Below are positions 1 to 15,975 of a stretch of 64,000 nt of DNA, one piece after another. The notes under the pieces were generated by a model. That model was not told where the DNA came from. It worked only from the letters and a program-made list of their open reading frames with translations, and did not search any database. Numbering within the stretch: position 1 is the stretch's first letter; each line of letters opens with the position of its first letter. Both the position numbers and the translations under genes were made by a program. The stretch is from contig NC_052354.1 of NCBI RefSeq assembly GCF_009727055.1, forward strand, positions 46,944,263 to 47,008,262, written 5' to 3'. The stretch comes from Benincasa hispida (lineage: Eukaryota > Streptophyta > Magnoliopsida > Cucurbitales > Cucurbitaceae).

Positions 1-530
1 TAAAAATTTAATTGCTATTTGATTTTTTATATGATTGTTACGTAATTGTTATTTGATTTGTATGTGATTGTCACGCCTATAATTACAAAAAAGTTGAAGT
101 CATAACTTTGGTATCTTAAAATGTATTTGTCCTACAATGTAATTTCTCCAATTAAAATTTATAAAATACTTTACATCAAATCGAGCTAATAAAACTATTA
201 ATGCTCCAATTTGAGAAATGAATGTCATGCCATTTATTGTTATTCTAATTTGCATGATCTGATTACAGAGAAGTCGTGTGATCGTGTCCTGAAAGACAAT
301 TCACCAATTTAGTACTCCTCAAATGTCCTACAAATATGTTTGATGGCAACTAGATTTGTGTGACATAGTTTGAGTATGGTACCCTCCCTTTTCTTTTAAG
401 AGGAATCGACCTAGGGTGTTTTTATCGTCTTGTGTTATTTTAACCTTGCCACATTTGGGTACTATGCTCATGGCTAACCTGAATCTTAAGTTTTTTTAAG
501 GGAATTCTATGGTATAAATGGTATACTTTC
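1..530. other. intergenic, no gene seen
   Basis: AT-rich sequence with stops in all frames and no recognisable protein, RNA gene or repeat boundary. I see nothing more specific than homopolymer runs. Confidence 0.6.
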
Positions 531-745
531 AAGGGGTGTTTGACCCTTCAAGTTGGGTTGGATTGGGTGAGTAAAAAAAACTCACCCACCATTTGATTCA
601 CAATTATTAAAAATGTTTATTACCTCGTTATTCGTGTTAACTCACATTTCTCACCTCGTTATTTGCATTCTCTCAATTATTCTTCTCTTATTTATAATAA
701 TTACCAATTCAACACAATTCAACTCTGCGTGTCAAACGTCCCCTT
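531..745. mobile_element. MITE-like element with imperfect terminal inverted repeats
   Basis: The left end reads AAGGGGTGTTTGACC followed by a GTTGGGTTGG-rich stretch. The right end, read on the opposite strand, starts AAGGGGACGTTTGACAC and continues into a GAGTTGAATTG stretch, so the two ends are imperfect inverted repeats of about 30 bp. Just inside the left end, GGGTGAGT (565-572) and ACTCACCC (580-587) form a perfect 8-bp stem with a 7-A loop. There is no coding capacity; the short reading frame inside is low-complexity. I could not find a convincing target-site duplication, so the superfamily (Tourist/PIF or hAT) is undecided. Confidence 0.55.
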
Positions 746-2465
746 ACAGTGGTTTTTGTTTCCCTCTCCCTTGGGGATCAATCATTTATGACATTTATTC
801 AAAAAGTTCATTAATATTGTTTCACATTTTTGCTTTGAAAATGGTATAAATAATATAGTCTGTCTTACAGGTTACAACCTATAACCCAATTTTTATTGCT
901 CTTGTGAAAAGTGTTTAAGAAAAGAAATAAATAAATAAATAAATAATAAAAGCCCAGCTAATTCGACATATTTACTCTCACATTCAAAACGTTTATTTCC
1001 ATTTCAAATCTTTTAAAGATCTTTACTGATATGACAAGAAACTACCAGCTTTTTGAAGAAAATTAAAGCCATGTTTATGGCATCGAATGAAAAATGGTGT
1101 AAACGTAATGGACTTTTATTGATTTCAATGACAAAAATAATTAGATTGTTTTTTAACATTTTACTTAACTATTTTATAAATGTTATTTAATTACTATTAA
1201 TGTTGTTTATTTGACTGTTATCATTGGTGTGTATTTTTATCCCGGATTTTTTTTAATAGCAAATAACATCCCATTTTTTTTATAACATCCTAAAATTTTG
1301 ATTTTTTTTTTATAGATACTGATAAATATTATACCAAAATTTTGGATTTTTTAAATTTTATTTATCAATATTATTATTGAGCAAATGACATCGATAAGCT
1401 AAGGTTTTTATTATCTGCTTAACAAAAAATTTTCCTCCAATTTGGCTCAGATTCTCTCATTCAACAAATTAGAAAGAAAAAAAAAATCCTCCATTTGTTT
1501 GTTTTGCTTTTCTTTACCCAAAAAGAAATAAGGGAAAAAAAAAAAAAAAGCAGCAACACAATTTCAAAATTAATTGGTCTTACCAATATCGACCATATTC
1601 TAAAATCTTGGATTTGTTTCATGTTTTTTTTATGAATAATAACATCAATAACATGGTCTTACCGATAAAATTTAGCCACATAATTTTCAAAATTAATTTT
1701 ATTGATTACCTTTTGAATCATATTACAATATTTGATTATAGATTTCATGGTAGGACCCACATTTTATTACAATTACAAAATCATGGTAAACATCAACAAA
1801 ACATAATAAATTGAGACTCACTTTTTAAATCACGATCAATGAATGACGTTAATATTGTAAATTGGCCTAATTTCAAAATCATTTAACCATAATAGTGATC
1901 ATAAAAATGTTAGGTGAAATCCATGTCAAATAAAATTTTGAATTTTCAAAATATTTAAGTTATAATTTTAACTAAATTTTGATATTTTCTTAAACTTGCA
2001 AACTATAATGAACACAAAATGGAAAAGTTGAATGTCCTATATTATTAGACACATTTCAATTTTGTGCATAATAATTTTGAATTCTTTAAAGTTTGATTTA
2101 CACATTTAAACTAATTTATCAGCATAGATTGGTGTAAAGTATGCATAGCGTTGAGCTAGCTTTAAAGGTGTTTTTCAACTATAAAATTACTTCAAAAGGT
2201 CAATTATCAAAACATTACGTATAAATTTTGAACAATTCTCAATTTTTAGAATACTGTATTTGCATTCGTTCTAATTCCAAAAATTGAATCTGAGTATCTC
2301 AACAATCAATCCTTACAAACCATAAAGGAAAATTGTAGTTAATTATATTTTTTTTTTAGCGCAATAATAATATATATTTATTATGTAAATTTGAACTTTC
2401 AATACATTTCAATTATACCACCATACTATGCAATACCAACTTTATCTAAATATATTTAGATAATT
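746..2465. other. intergenic AT-rich stretch with simple repeats
   Basis: No gene is seen. The stretch contains an (AAAT)n run near 926-948, an A-rich tract near 1530-1550, and frequent T tracts. No open frame has recognisable similarity. Confidence 0.6.
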
Positions 2466-2815
2466 GGATAATTGCAATGGATAGCACATTTAGAAATAAT
2501 AATTAAATGTATAACAACTTTAAATAGTTGCAAATATAGCAAAGTTAATAAATGATAGACTCTATTACTGATAATCTTATCAATAATATACACCATTGCT
2601 GATGGACTCCTATCGGTGATATAGTCATCACTGATACACTATATCACCGATACACTCTGAAAGTTGAATCTAAATTTTGCTATATATGTAAATTATTTTG
2701 TATTATTTTATAATTGTTAATACTTGACATAAACAATTATAGCTACTTTTTGAGACAAATGAATTCCAAAAAAGAAAAAAAAAAAAAAAAAAAAGTCTTA
2801 GATTGCTATATTTGC
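2466..2815. repeat. inverted-repeat element carrying 'tatcactgata' motifs
   Basis: The outer ends look like diverged inverted repeats: near 2470 (TTGCAATGGATAGCA) and, on the other strand, near 2815 (GGCAAATATAGCAA). An inner pair is also inverted: TTGCAAATATAGCAAAG near 2529 and TTTTGCTATATATG near 2676. The middle is made of short alternating 'atcactgata' and 'tatcggtgata' units. A second set of such units sits at 8955-9110. I take this for a MITE-like repeat common in cucurbit-type genomes; the taxonomic part is from memory. Confidence 0.5.
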
Positions 2816-2980
2816 CATGACTCCTTTTATAATTTAGGGTTGAATTAGATACAATAATGCTGAAAATATATTATATAATTTAACCCCAACAATATTTTTT
2901 TTCTTTTTTGCGTAGCTATATATATATATATTTGCTTACACTGCGAGGAAAAATGAAAAATGAAAAATAAAAAATAAAAT

Positions 2981-6862
<3,882 letters not shown>

Positions 6863-6888
6863 TTTCGGATCTGTAGAGAAAAATTCGA

Positions 6889-6914
6889 AAGATGAAGATG
6901 AAGATGAAGATGAA
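6889..6914 (-). repeat. (TCATCT)n microsatellite in the CKX 5' leader
   Basis: Four hexanucleotide units read TCATCT on the coding strand, about 27-52 nt upstream of the CKX ATG. They lie in the presumed 5' UTR between the TATA box and the start codon. The frame stays open through the repeat but contains no ATG. Confidence 0.7.
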
Positions 6915-6977
6915 CAAAAAGAAAATGGGTTTTAATGTGTTTGTTTGTTGGTAAGAAATTGGTGAGTTGCTAAGGGA

Positions 6978-6986
6978 ATATTTATA
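6978..6986 (-). promoter_or_regulatory. candidate TATA box for CKX
   Basis: On the minus strand this reads TATAAATAT, about 115 bp upstream of the CKX start codon. Spacing and direction suit a core promoter; the transcription start is not shown by sequence alone. Confidence 0.55.
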
Positions 6987-6989
6987 GGG

Positions 6990-8181
6990 ATTTACAGTCA
7001 ACATAACGACAAAAACACTTTTTAAATTCAACCCTACACTTTATTTATTTCTTTATTTATTTCAAGCTATTAAACTACTAACATTCTAAGAATTCCCACT
7101 TTTCAATACGTTATGTAAATATAAAATCAAATCCTACAAAGTTTCATTCAACTTCCCACCTAATCAATTTGTGATTTTTAACTTTAATTTAATCATTTTA
7201 GAGATATTGTAGTCATTTAACCCAAAAAAAAACCCCGCCGTAATTTTCCTTGTCCAAGTCGTCTTTTGAGTCGTCGATCAAATAAATCTTGCCATTTGTA
7301 ATTTTGTATTTAAGGGATCTTTTACCTTTAAAAATGTTTGGGTTAAAAGCGTCAATCAACTTTTAATTTTAAGTATCTATTATTTCAAAATCTAAAAAAT
7401 AAAATTATTAATTAATTGGATATATTTAGTTTTCAGGTTAGAAATAAAACTCTAAACTTTCACTTTCGTGCCTAAATAAATATGAAAATTTTAAAATAAT
7501 ATAAAATATTTAAAGATTAAGTTTATAATTTTAAAAGATTAGTAGTCAAATAGTCACAAACCTCAAAGTTCAATAACCCATGCGTTCATTCACTTTCAAA
7601 ATTGATATTTGATATTAATTTCTTCTCCTTTATTTAATGAAGCTTTGGCTTTCTTTTGTATATAGATTAGTAAAATCTAAAATATATATAATAAGGTAGA
7701 GAGCTATTTTTGATATTAGACTATTTACTGTATAGTAAGTAGTTCAACAGTAATTGATATGGTTTTTTAGCTTAGATGTTGAAGGTTCAATCTCATCCTT
7801 ATAGTTGTTTTATTATACTCTCTACAATATATTAGAAATTTTATTGAAATTACAAGGACTTAATTACTTAAACACTTTCTTAAAAGTATTAAGATAAAAA
7901 TAAAATTAAGATATTAAACCTGTAATTTGTATAGATGATCTAAAATTGGGTAGGTACGAATAGATTAGAATGAATTGGTTTGTTTTAGAAATATAAAAAT
8001 GGAAAAGAGTTATCTTAAGTTTGGTTTGGTGAGGTCGAACTTGACGACGTCGTTGCGTTGAGTTTGTCTTCCTTTTTCGAAGATTCGCTACTCGGAAGGA
8101 CTGACTTCGAGTTCGGATACTTTTATTTATTTACTTTCTAGAAATAAGAGTCATGAAATACACGCGCTACAAAAATTTAAC

Positions 8182-8212
<31 letters not shown>

Positions 8213-8419
8213 TTAAGGAAGAAGAGGAACACAGTGAAGATTCACATATGGCATTCCATTTCGTGGGGCCCACCAAAATGAACCGAAGCATTCGATCATT
8301 TTCGACCGTTCGATCCATTTCCACGGTCAAGATCAGTCAAGTTAGGTCAACTAACATTTTTATTAAAAAAAAGTTTCTATTTTTTTTTTCTTAAAAGTTA
8401 AAAAATCAAAGACGAAAAA
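6990..8419. other. CKX upstream region, no gene seen
   Basis: AT-rich promoter-side DNA. Visible features are an (ATT)n microsatellite at about 8183-8212 and a less AT-rich stretch near 8230-8345. No open frame with recognisable similarity lies here. Confidence 0.55.
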
Positions 8420-8750
8420 ATGGCAAAAAAGAAAGCATTCATTCCCCTTCTATATCTTGCATCTATAGTATTTTTGCCCAGGTGGATCTCTCTTTCATTT
8501 AATAAAAGCCTAGAATCTTGGGTTACTAATTGGTGGAATACTGGTCAATCCGAAATTTTTGTGAATGCTATTCAAGAAAAGAGTATTATAAAAAAAGTTA
8601 TAGAATTAGAGGAACTCTTTCTCTCGGACGAAATGCTAAAGGAATACCCAGAAACACATCTACAAAAGCTTCGTATCGGAATCTACAAAGAAACGATCCA
8701 ATTGATCAAGATGCAGAATGAGGATCGTATCCATACGATTTTGCACTTAA
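8420..8750 (+). pseudogene. cemA: nuclear copy of part of chloroplast cemA (NUPT)
   Basis: The frame from the ATG at 8420 encodes the N-terminal part of the chloroplast envelope membrane protein CemA: it begins MAKKKAF, has the [10 protein letters not shown] segment and the [10 protein letters not shown] and [10 protein letters not shown] blocks, and ends in IHTILH near 8745. After that the sequence no longer follows cemA and soon reaches a stop. Only about 110 of the family's roughly 230 residues are present, so the C-terminal membrane part is missing. No plastid neighbour genes are visible on either side. The sequence is nuclear because it sits among nuclear MITEs. The frame is still open, suggesting a fairly recent transfer. 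It cannot make a working CemA. Confidence 0.9.
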
Positions 8751-8954
8751 CCATTATCTTTGATAACCATTTTTTTCCATTCTAGGTTTTTTCACAATTT
8801 TTTATTCATGGTTTTTATATTAGTGAGTAAATATTTAAATTTTTAGTCAAATTTCAAATTCCAAAAATAAGTTTTTATTATTTCTTTTTAGTTTTCAAAA
8901 TGGTAGATGTTCAAAACTAGAAAAATAAGAAAAATTATATACATAAAATAGTAA

Positions 8955-9110
8955 AATTTTAATCTTTTTTTATAGAGACTGATAAAAGTCTATTAGTGTT
9001 TATCAGTAATAAAAACTGATAGAAGTCTATCACTGATAGAAGATGATAAAAATCTATCAATATCTATCAGTATTTTTTCTTTCTATTTCTGTAAATAGTT
9101 TGACATTTAA
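8955..9110. repeat. short 'ctatcagt/actgatag' inverted-unit repeat
   Basis: Repeated, mutually complementary units such as 'actgata', 'tctatcactgata' and 'tctatcagta' fill the stretch and would fold on themselves. It resembles the centre of the repeat at 2555-2660, so both are probably remnants of one family. Confidence 0.5.
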
Positions 9111-9203
9111 AATTCATTTTGATATTGAAAGCAATTATAAAATGTAAACAACAAAAACTTAAAAACCAATAAGAACTTCAAAAACAAAAAATAAAGAACC
9201 AAT

Positions 9204-9608
9204 GTCTTGTTTAGTAACCATTTTTATTTTTCAATTTTGGTTTTTGAAAATTAAGTTTATTTCCTCTGTACTTAATGATTTGCATATTTATCAAGTACAA
9301 TCGTTGAATTTTAGTCAAATTCCAAAAACAAAAACAATATTTTAGAATATAATTTTTTTTAGTTTTCAAATTTTGTCTTTATTTTTTAAACCATTAGTAA
9401 AAAGTAGATAACTAAAAAAGAAATTTGGAGGTAGAAAATTTGTATATAGACTTACTTTTCAAAAACAAAAACTAAAAATCAAATAGTTATAAAAAAAATA
9501 ATTATGTAAACAACAAAAACTTAGAAACCAATACACGAAAGTAGTATTTATAAGCTTGATTTCAAATAGTAAAAATAAAAAATCAAATGATTATTAATTG
9601 AGTCTTAG
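9204..9608. mobile_element. MITE-type element, most complete copy in the window
   Basis: A non-coding stretch about 400 bp long. The head is 'ttggtttttgaaaattaag'; the centre has 'gaattttagtcaaattcc' and 'aaaaagtagataac'; the tail returns to 'aaaactaaaaatcaaatag'. Head and tail are roughly complementary in their T- and A-rich ends. Partial relatives lie at 8840-8940 and at 4985-5520. I recall similar elements from cucurbit genomes, but clear target duplications are not visible. Confidence 0.45.
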
Positions 9609-10970
9609 TGTATCGTTAAATATATATTTTAAATTTTTATTTGATGATAGGACAATTCATTTTTAAATTTTTCAATTTTATCACCGCCATATTACACACA
9701 AAATTGGGTTTCAAAGACTTCCTATTTCAACGGTAAAATTTTGCGAATCAAATCTAGCTTATTAATTAAGATAAATTATAATAACTAATTTTGAATTGGG
9801 GTGATAGTTATAATTAAACCCTTATATTTTTAAGGGTAAAAATTAGGCCTTTGAATTTTTACAAATATTAAAATTTGACTCTCAAATTTACCATAGTAAT
9901 AGAAATTAAACTTTCAAATTAGAAAAATTAAACCCTCAAACATATATAATTGTTACAATTTTTACAAGTATATAACTTTGAGATTCCAATTTTAATACTT
10001 ATCTAAATTTGAGGGTTCGATTTTTATAATTGAAAGTTGAAGGATATAATTGCAACTACTATAAGGTAATATTTTGAATTTGAAAAAATAATAATAACAA
10101 CACACATTTTAAATATGGGTCGGCAAATTAAATATGAGGCGACGGGAGCATAGAACAATTCTTTATAAAAGGAAAATGAAAATAGTTTCATAAATTGAAT
10201 AGTATAGAGAATAATTGAAAATATAATGTTTGGGGTAGCAAACGTAAATTAAGGTTGTAATGTCGAGTACTATGGTATGTACGAAAGCTGCATAGCAACT
10301 AGAATGGACATACTCCAATGTACTTATTCATCGAGTTTTAGACATGCTTCAGACACATCAATCAATAGTTTTTCCTATTTTATTTTTAATTTATTTATCG
10401 ATTATCGATTATTAATTATTTATTTTTCCATTTCTTCTCCCCTGGTTATGTGACACGTCTGCTCAAATTGGGACAAACTTTGAACCTTAGGACGACTATA
10501 TGTTGTCCTTATAAATCCTAACTTGTTTTTCACATACCTAAGATTTTGTACATTACCAATCTGGAAAAGATACCATTGTTTTTCTTTTTTCTTTTTTTAA
10601 TAATTTTATTGTGCATTGATTAATTCATTTCATATTTATATATATTAGACCTGATGATGACCAAAATAAACATAGTTTAGTAGTAATTTACCTGTATGGT
10701 GGAGATTCTGATTTTTTCTACCCCTACTTGTTGAACTAAAAAAACATATTGGACCATGATGCAAACTGAATTATTATTTACCTATCTGGATTTCTAAAAT
10801 GCAATTGTAGGATGAATAATTGAACTTCTGACTTTTTTATCAGAATGTCTGTCAATATCACTGAGCTAAGCTCACTTTGGCAAATGTGATATGATATTAT
10901 TCACTTTGTAATATAAACACATCGTAACTTGTTTTTAGATATCCAACGAGCCTCGTATCAATGTTTTATA
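9609..10970. other. intergenic, no gene seen
   Basis: AT-rich DNA, more than 1.3 kb, without a supported gene, RNA or repeat boundary. Confidence 0.55.
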
Positions 10971-10974
10971 GTCA

Positions 10975-11340
10975 TGATCCCAACATTGATTGGGTGAAGT
11001 TATAACTTTTATTACAATGATTCCCTAGTTTTGCGCCAATACAACTCAATAGACAAAACCAAATCCATAAAACTATCAGAAGAAGAAGGGGAATCATTAC
11101 AGAAACGCTTATCACGATCACCCCATAATGTCTAGAAGAAAGTATGCAAAATAGCCGGTCAAACAGCTTTCTTATTACCATAAAAAGAATGGCCCACCAA
11201 AAGAGAAGCCAAGATGTCAAAAATATTGTCAGAATAGGCTAAAGACCAATAAAAAAAATATCGAGAATAACATGCCAAAATCAAGAGGCAAAGGAACAAT
11301 ACGTAAATAGATAAGTTGGGGACTCATAATGGCTATGACA
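10975..11340 (-). pseudogene. decayed LINE (non-LTR retrotransposon) ORF2 3' end
   Basis: Read on the minus strand in one frame, with at least two stops, the translation gives DILASLLVGHSFYGNKKAV, then an interrupted HTFF-TLWGDRD, a short SSSSDSFMDLV stretch, and a terminal YW-RES before a stop. This pattern resembles the end of plant LINE ORF2 proteins (zf-RVT tail). Only the last ~100 codons are present. The call rests on pattern memory; a protein search would settle it. Confidence 0.45.
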
Positions 11341-13020
11341 CATAAACATCGAGATAAAGAGATAGACATATTATATTGATCGTCTGAATATTGTCAATAT
11401 TGTTGATCGTCTTCAATGTCATATACTTTATGTGTCTATCTCTTTTATCTTTAATCTTTAAATGGTAAGAGAAAAAAAAAAACATAACTTCTACAAATAA
11501 AAATTAAAAAAAAAAAATCGTTATAAAAAATGAGATATTGAGTTTTCATATATAAAAAATTGGCCATGGAAGACACTCCATGGATGCTCGAACTTTCTCT
11601 TTCAATAATTTTGGGGCAAGATAGATAATATGCATAAACGAGATCTTTAGGTCAAAGATTATTTGTTGAATAATGAGTAAGTTGCCAATTTATTCAAAAT
11701 TTTGTAAACAAATAGCCATCGCCTCCTTCTCTCTCATATTTTATATCCTACATTTTTTAAACTATTAGCTGGGTCTCTCAATCCCTCAAACCCTATAATA
11801 TAAATTTTAATATTTTTTTTAATATTTTTTTTCAAGGTTTGATTGGATTAAAAAAATTTGAAATTGAGCTGCTGATAATATCAAAATCTCAAAGTTCTAT
11901 TTAATAGTTGTTTTTGTGATATTAAAAATGTAATCTTTGAGATGCATGTGCACAACGCATGTTAATAATGGTCCTGTCTTTTCAAAATCTTTTAATATAT
12001 TATATAGTTCGGTATCGTAGCAACCACTATAATATATATTTTTTGTGCTATAAAGTTAAAGAAAATAATAATAATAATAATAATAATAAAATTTACGCCA
12101 CAAAACGCACGGTTCAAACCTCAGGTCTTCCATTATAAATAAGAAAAAAAAAATCAGAAATATGATTATTTTTTGTACACTTTTCAAGTTTCTCATCAAT
12201 AAGTTTGGAGACTTGTCTTCCTTCAGTCATAATTTCGTTTAATAGTACGGGGCGAGATAACAATCTCTATATATTTAAATAACATAATTTTATTATTTTA
12301 ATGGTAAAATTATGTTTAGTTAAAAAGACATGTGATAAAGATAAAAAGACGGTGCGTTTTATCTTCATAATTTCCATTGTACTTGAACATTTGATATCAT
12401 ACTCTTAGACAATTTTTTTTATAAAATAATTTGAGGCAATAATTTTCAATAAAGTTAAAATCACCTTTTTAAAAGTAATTAAAAAAACTAATTTAGAATT
12501 AATTTTCTCCGTGTATAACCAAACACCAAATTATGTTATTATTATTAAATATTTTCCATCGTGATATTTATAATAAAAATATTTGTGCTAAAATTTATTA
12601 TTTAAAAAAACACGTGTAGCCAAGCCACCACTTTAAATATGCATAATTTTATTTTGAGACTAGACATAAAAGGATTGTTTTTAACTGATGAATACGTACC
12701 TTTATTTGGTCGAAAACTATGAACTAAATTCAAAATTACCACTAAAATATAAATTGATTCATATCAAGTAAAAATAAAATCATAAAATCATATACATATA
12801 TATACACACACAAATATATAAAAAAGACCATCAAATAATATAAATTGCTGGCAATATCTTCATGAAAACAACTAAGCAATGCCTTCCCCACATGCCCAAA
12901 TAGTGACTTGTTTGGTTTTCAACCTTAAAAATGATATAAAAGAAGATGGTTAGTTGCTCTAAAAATATTGGTTTTATTAAAAGAACCAAACAAAGGTATA
13001 ATAATTATAAGAGATTTTTA
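11341..13020. other. intergenic AT-rich stretch with microsatellite
   Basis: No gene is seen. An (AAT)n run lies at about 12062-12090. The remainder is low-complexity AT-rich DNA. Confidence 0.55.
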
Positions 13021-14220
13021 CTTAAAACATCCTCTTTACGTCACATATTTCAAAAATATCTTTAAATTTGATTTTTTTTTTTTAATAAAGGTTTTTAGTT
13101 TTTAGTTTTTTTTTTTTTGACAAATTTACCCTTTTTTATTATTTTTATTCTCAATTTTTATATATATTTCCTTATTTTCGGAACTTTCTTAGTGTTGGAG
13201 AGGGAAACTGCATTTGTTATGGAGAGAGAAAATGTATTTAATATGATTTTTTTTTCATATTTTCAAATGGAAAGAGAAAATCCATTTATTTCTTGAGATT
13301 TTCCTCTTTATTTAATTTAATTGGAGAGAGAAAATGCATTTAATGAAGTTTTATTTTTATTTTTTGTTGGTTTCACGTATTTTTTTTACGAATTCATGAC
13401 TATTAAAAATATACCTCAGAACATTTGGTTAGATATTTGAAAATATTCTAATTAATATATAAAATATACTAGAGTATATAAATTAGAGATTGATTCAATA
13501 CTTGACATAAATCACTGTATAAACTAATATATAAAATGTACTACGATATATAAATAATATTGGCTTAATGTTAGACATAAATCACAGTATATAACATAAA
13601 TTTCATTTACAGTATTCTCACTTAATTTTTATATTCTAACATATACCTTGAAACATTATCAATATACCTTGCAACATATACAAAATTATGATTAGTAGAT
13701 ATTACAATATATAAAATTAAGAGTATATATTGTTTAATTGAATTTCTTCATCAGTTATCAAACAATATATAAATCTCATATTAACTTAATGTTCAAAATA
13801 AATCACAGAATATATCAAATAAACAATGGTATATACAACAATATATAATTCACATATATCAAGTAAAAGAATGCATATTCTCTTAGAGGTTTATAACATA
13901 TATATATGTAGGGTTAAAAAAAAAAGAAAAGAAAAGAAAAGAAAAGTTCTCCTTAACGTCGAACTGGTGAACGGCGGTGGCGGCAGTCGACCGAGTCTGA
14001 CGAGCGAATCGCGGCAGCGGAGGGGTGTGAAATCACCAGAAGGAGATAAGAGAGGGAGGAGGAAGGAGGAAGAAAGGGGAAGTGGATGAGTCAATGATTT
14101 TTCTTTTTAAAAAAGAAACATTAATGGGCGTGAGACCCTAAGCCTTTGCATGGAGGAGAGAGAATCACAATTGTGTGTATAGAATGTTTAAGACATTAAT
14201 GTAATATAACCCCTATTTTA
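13020..14220. repeat. repeat-rich segment with an internal GC-rich island
   Basis: Two families of short direct repeats are visible. Four imperfect copies of GGAGAGAGAAAATGCATTTA occur near 13196, 13219, 13268 and 13322. Three imperfect copies of 'ttaatgttagacataaatcac' occur near 13491, 13563 and 13782. They are followed by an (AAAAG)n run (13918-13946) and a GC-rich island at 13950-14090 that contrasts sharply with its flanks. No protein family is recognised in the island. It could be a transposon that carries host sequence, or a diverged promoter or exon piece. Confidence 0.35.
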
Positions 14221-15359
14221 AGGTCTTTTATGTTGAAACCTCTAATTATACTCACAAAAACAATCGGGAAAACAACCAATAAAAAAAGTACCCTTCACCT
14301 ACTCATCAAAGATGAGAGGAAGAATACAATAAAAAAAGTCATCCTTTTAGAAAAACGAAAAGTCCTTAAAATATGTCAAAACTATAATAGCATGGATAGT
14401 TTTGTTCTCGATAAAAATGAGTTGAGAGTTTATTACAAAGATGGTACATATTCTCTTTATTGAAAAACTTCTTTTACTTACCTTTGAACAAAAAGGCAAA
14501 AATTCTATCTAACCTCGTGTAGTTTGCTTTCTATCACAATTACTAGCTTTCCAGCTGAATTATATTATTATTATATTTAATTAAAAGAAATTCCTTCTTG
14601 TTTCAATAGCAAAATTCGAAGTTGACCTTTTCCACTTTTGGCCTACCATAATAGAACTTGGACTGAATTAATTTAGTCTTAAAGCATATTAGACTTTAAT
14701 AGTACTCTCTCTTGTATCGTATTTACCAATTTTTTAAAATACTACAATTTATCATAAAGGAAAAATAATTATTATTATCTTAAAATGACAAAATTACTTA
14801 AAACATTTATAAATAAAACAAAATTTCACTGATTATCAATGGGAGACAATGAAATTTTGTTATATTTATAAATAAATTGCTATTTTTTTATATTTGAAAA
14901 CAACATTATTGGAAATAATATGATTGATAGATTAACCTACATTAGTCTAAGCTTAATTTTAGTTTGATTTTATGATTTTAAAAGGTTTGGTTTGATCCTA
15001 AAAATAATTTATAGATCATTTTCTACACATCCATTTCTTCTCCTATATTTTACTTATCCCTTCATTATATTCAAATAAATTAGAAAGTATCAACTCATTG
15101 GCACCTACATTATACTCAAATGACGTGACATTTTAGATTAAATCGTATAGATTATAATATATATATCTATATTTTTAAAAAAGGTAGGAATCAAATTAGA
15201 ACATTAATTCACTCTAGACTGTAAATATCGAACTAGACTTTTCAAATTATTAATAGGTAATATTAAAAATTTTAAAAACTTTCAACCTAACCATACGGAC
15301 AATAATAAAACTTTTTATAATATAGAAACAAATTGGTGTTCAGTTTTGAAATTTACGTA
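14221..15359. other. intergenic, no supported gene
   Basis: One frame of about 77 codons (14230-14463) is lysine-rich and matches nothing I know. The rest is AT-rich with no visible feature. Confidence 0.5.
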
Positions 15360-15975
15360 TATCTATTACATACCGTCACAAGTCACAGACTATATTGTAT
15401 TGAGATAATTATGTAGTATTACCTATATCTGGAGGTAGTGTACCCTAAGAAAAAAAACCTATTGATATGAAGTTAAACAATACAACGTATTACTTATATG
15501 TTGAAAAGAATCTATACATAGTCTAACAAACAATATAGCTTTTCGTGAACAATAATTTAGATTTCTCCTAAGTGTGAAACTCTCTCTCAACTGTAGTCAT
15601 AATGTTTCCTTATTTTGTAAGAATAACCCTTCAAATGAATAGATTAGGTCCCCAAAAATGTGAAAATCGCTTTCATTAAATACTTTATTTCACACCAAAA
15701 TAGTCTAGAGAACATCTCAAGACTAATGGACAAAAAGCCTCTCAAAGACTCAAACGATTCTACAATATATTTAGATTACAACTTAGTCTCAATGATCATA
15801 GCAAAATCTCATAGAATGAGATATCCACACCGCTTCTATTAGTTCATAGACAACAATCTTCACTCTTTACTTAGTTCCCAAGAGAAATGACACTAAACCA
15901 AAAGGTATATTCGAAAGTAACAACCCTAACTGATGAAGAACACACAACTAAATACTACACCTTCTTTAAGAAATT
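15360..15975. repeat. possible LTR remnant related to the Sirevirus-like LTR
   Basis: The phrase 'ctcctaagtgtgaaactctc' near 15565, followed by 'caactgtag', resembles the 3' LTR near 21385-21420 ('gtgagactccctctcagttg', 'cccctaagtgtgata'). The rest has no coding sense. The match is short, so this is a weak call. Confidence 0.25.

Noticed and set aside
613..849. 78-codon hydrophobic frame
   Set aside because: Overlaps the MITE at 531-745 and its AT-rich flank; hydrophobicity results from T-rich sequence.
8420..8785. Intact small gene for a membrane protein
   Set aside because: The frame is the N-terminal half of plastid cemA only; the last ~15 codons leave cemA and end at a chance stop.
14230..14463. 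77-codon lysine-rich frame
   Set aside because: No family similarity, AT-rich codon composition as in the flanks, no supporting signals.
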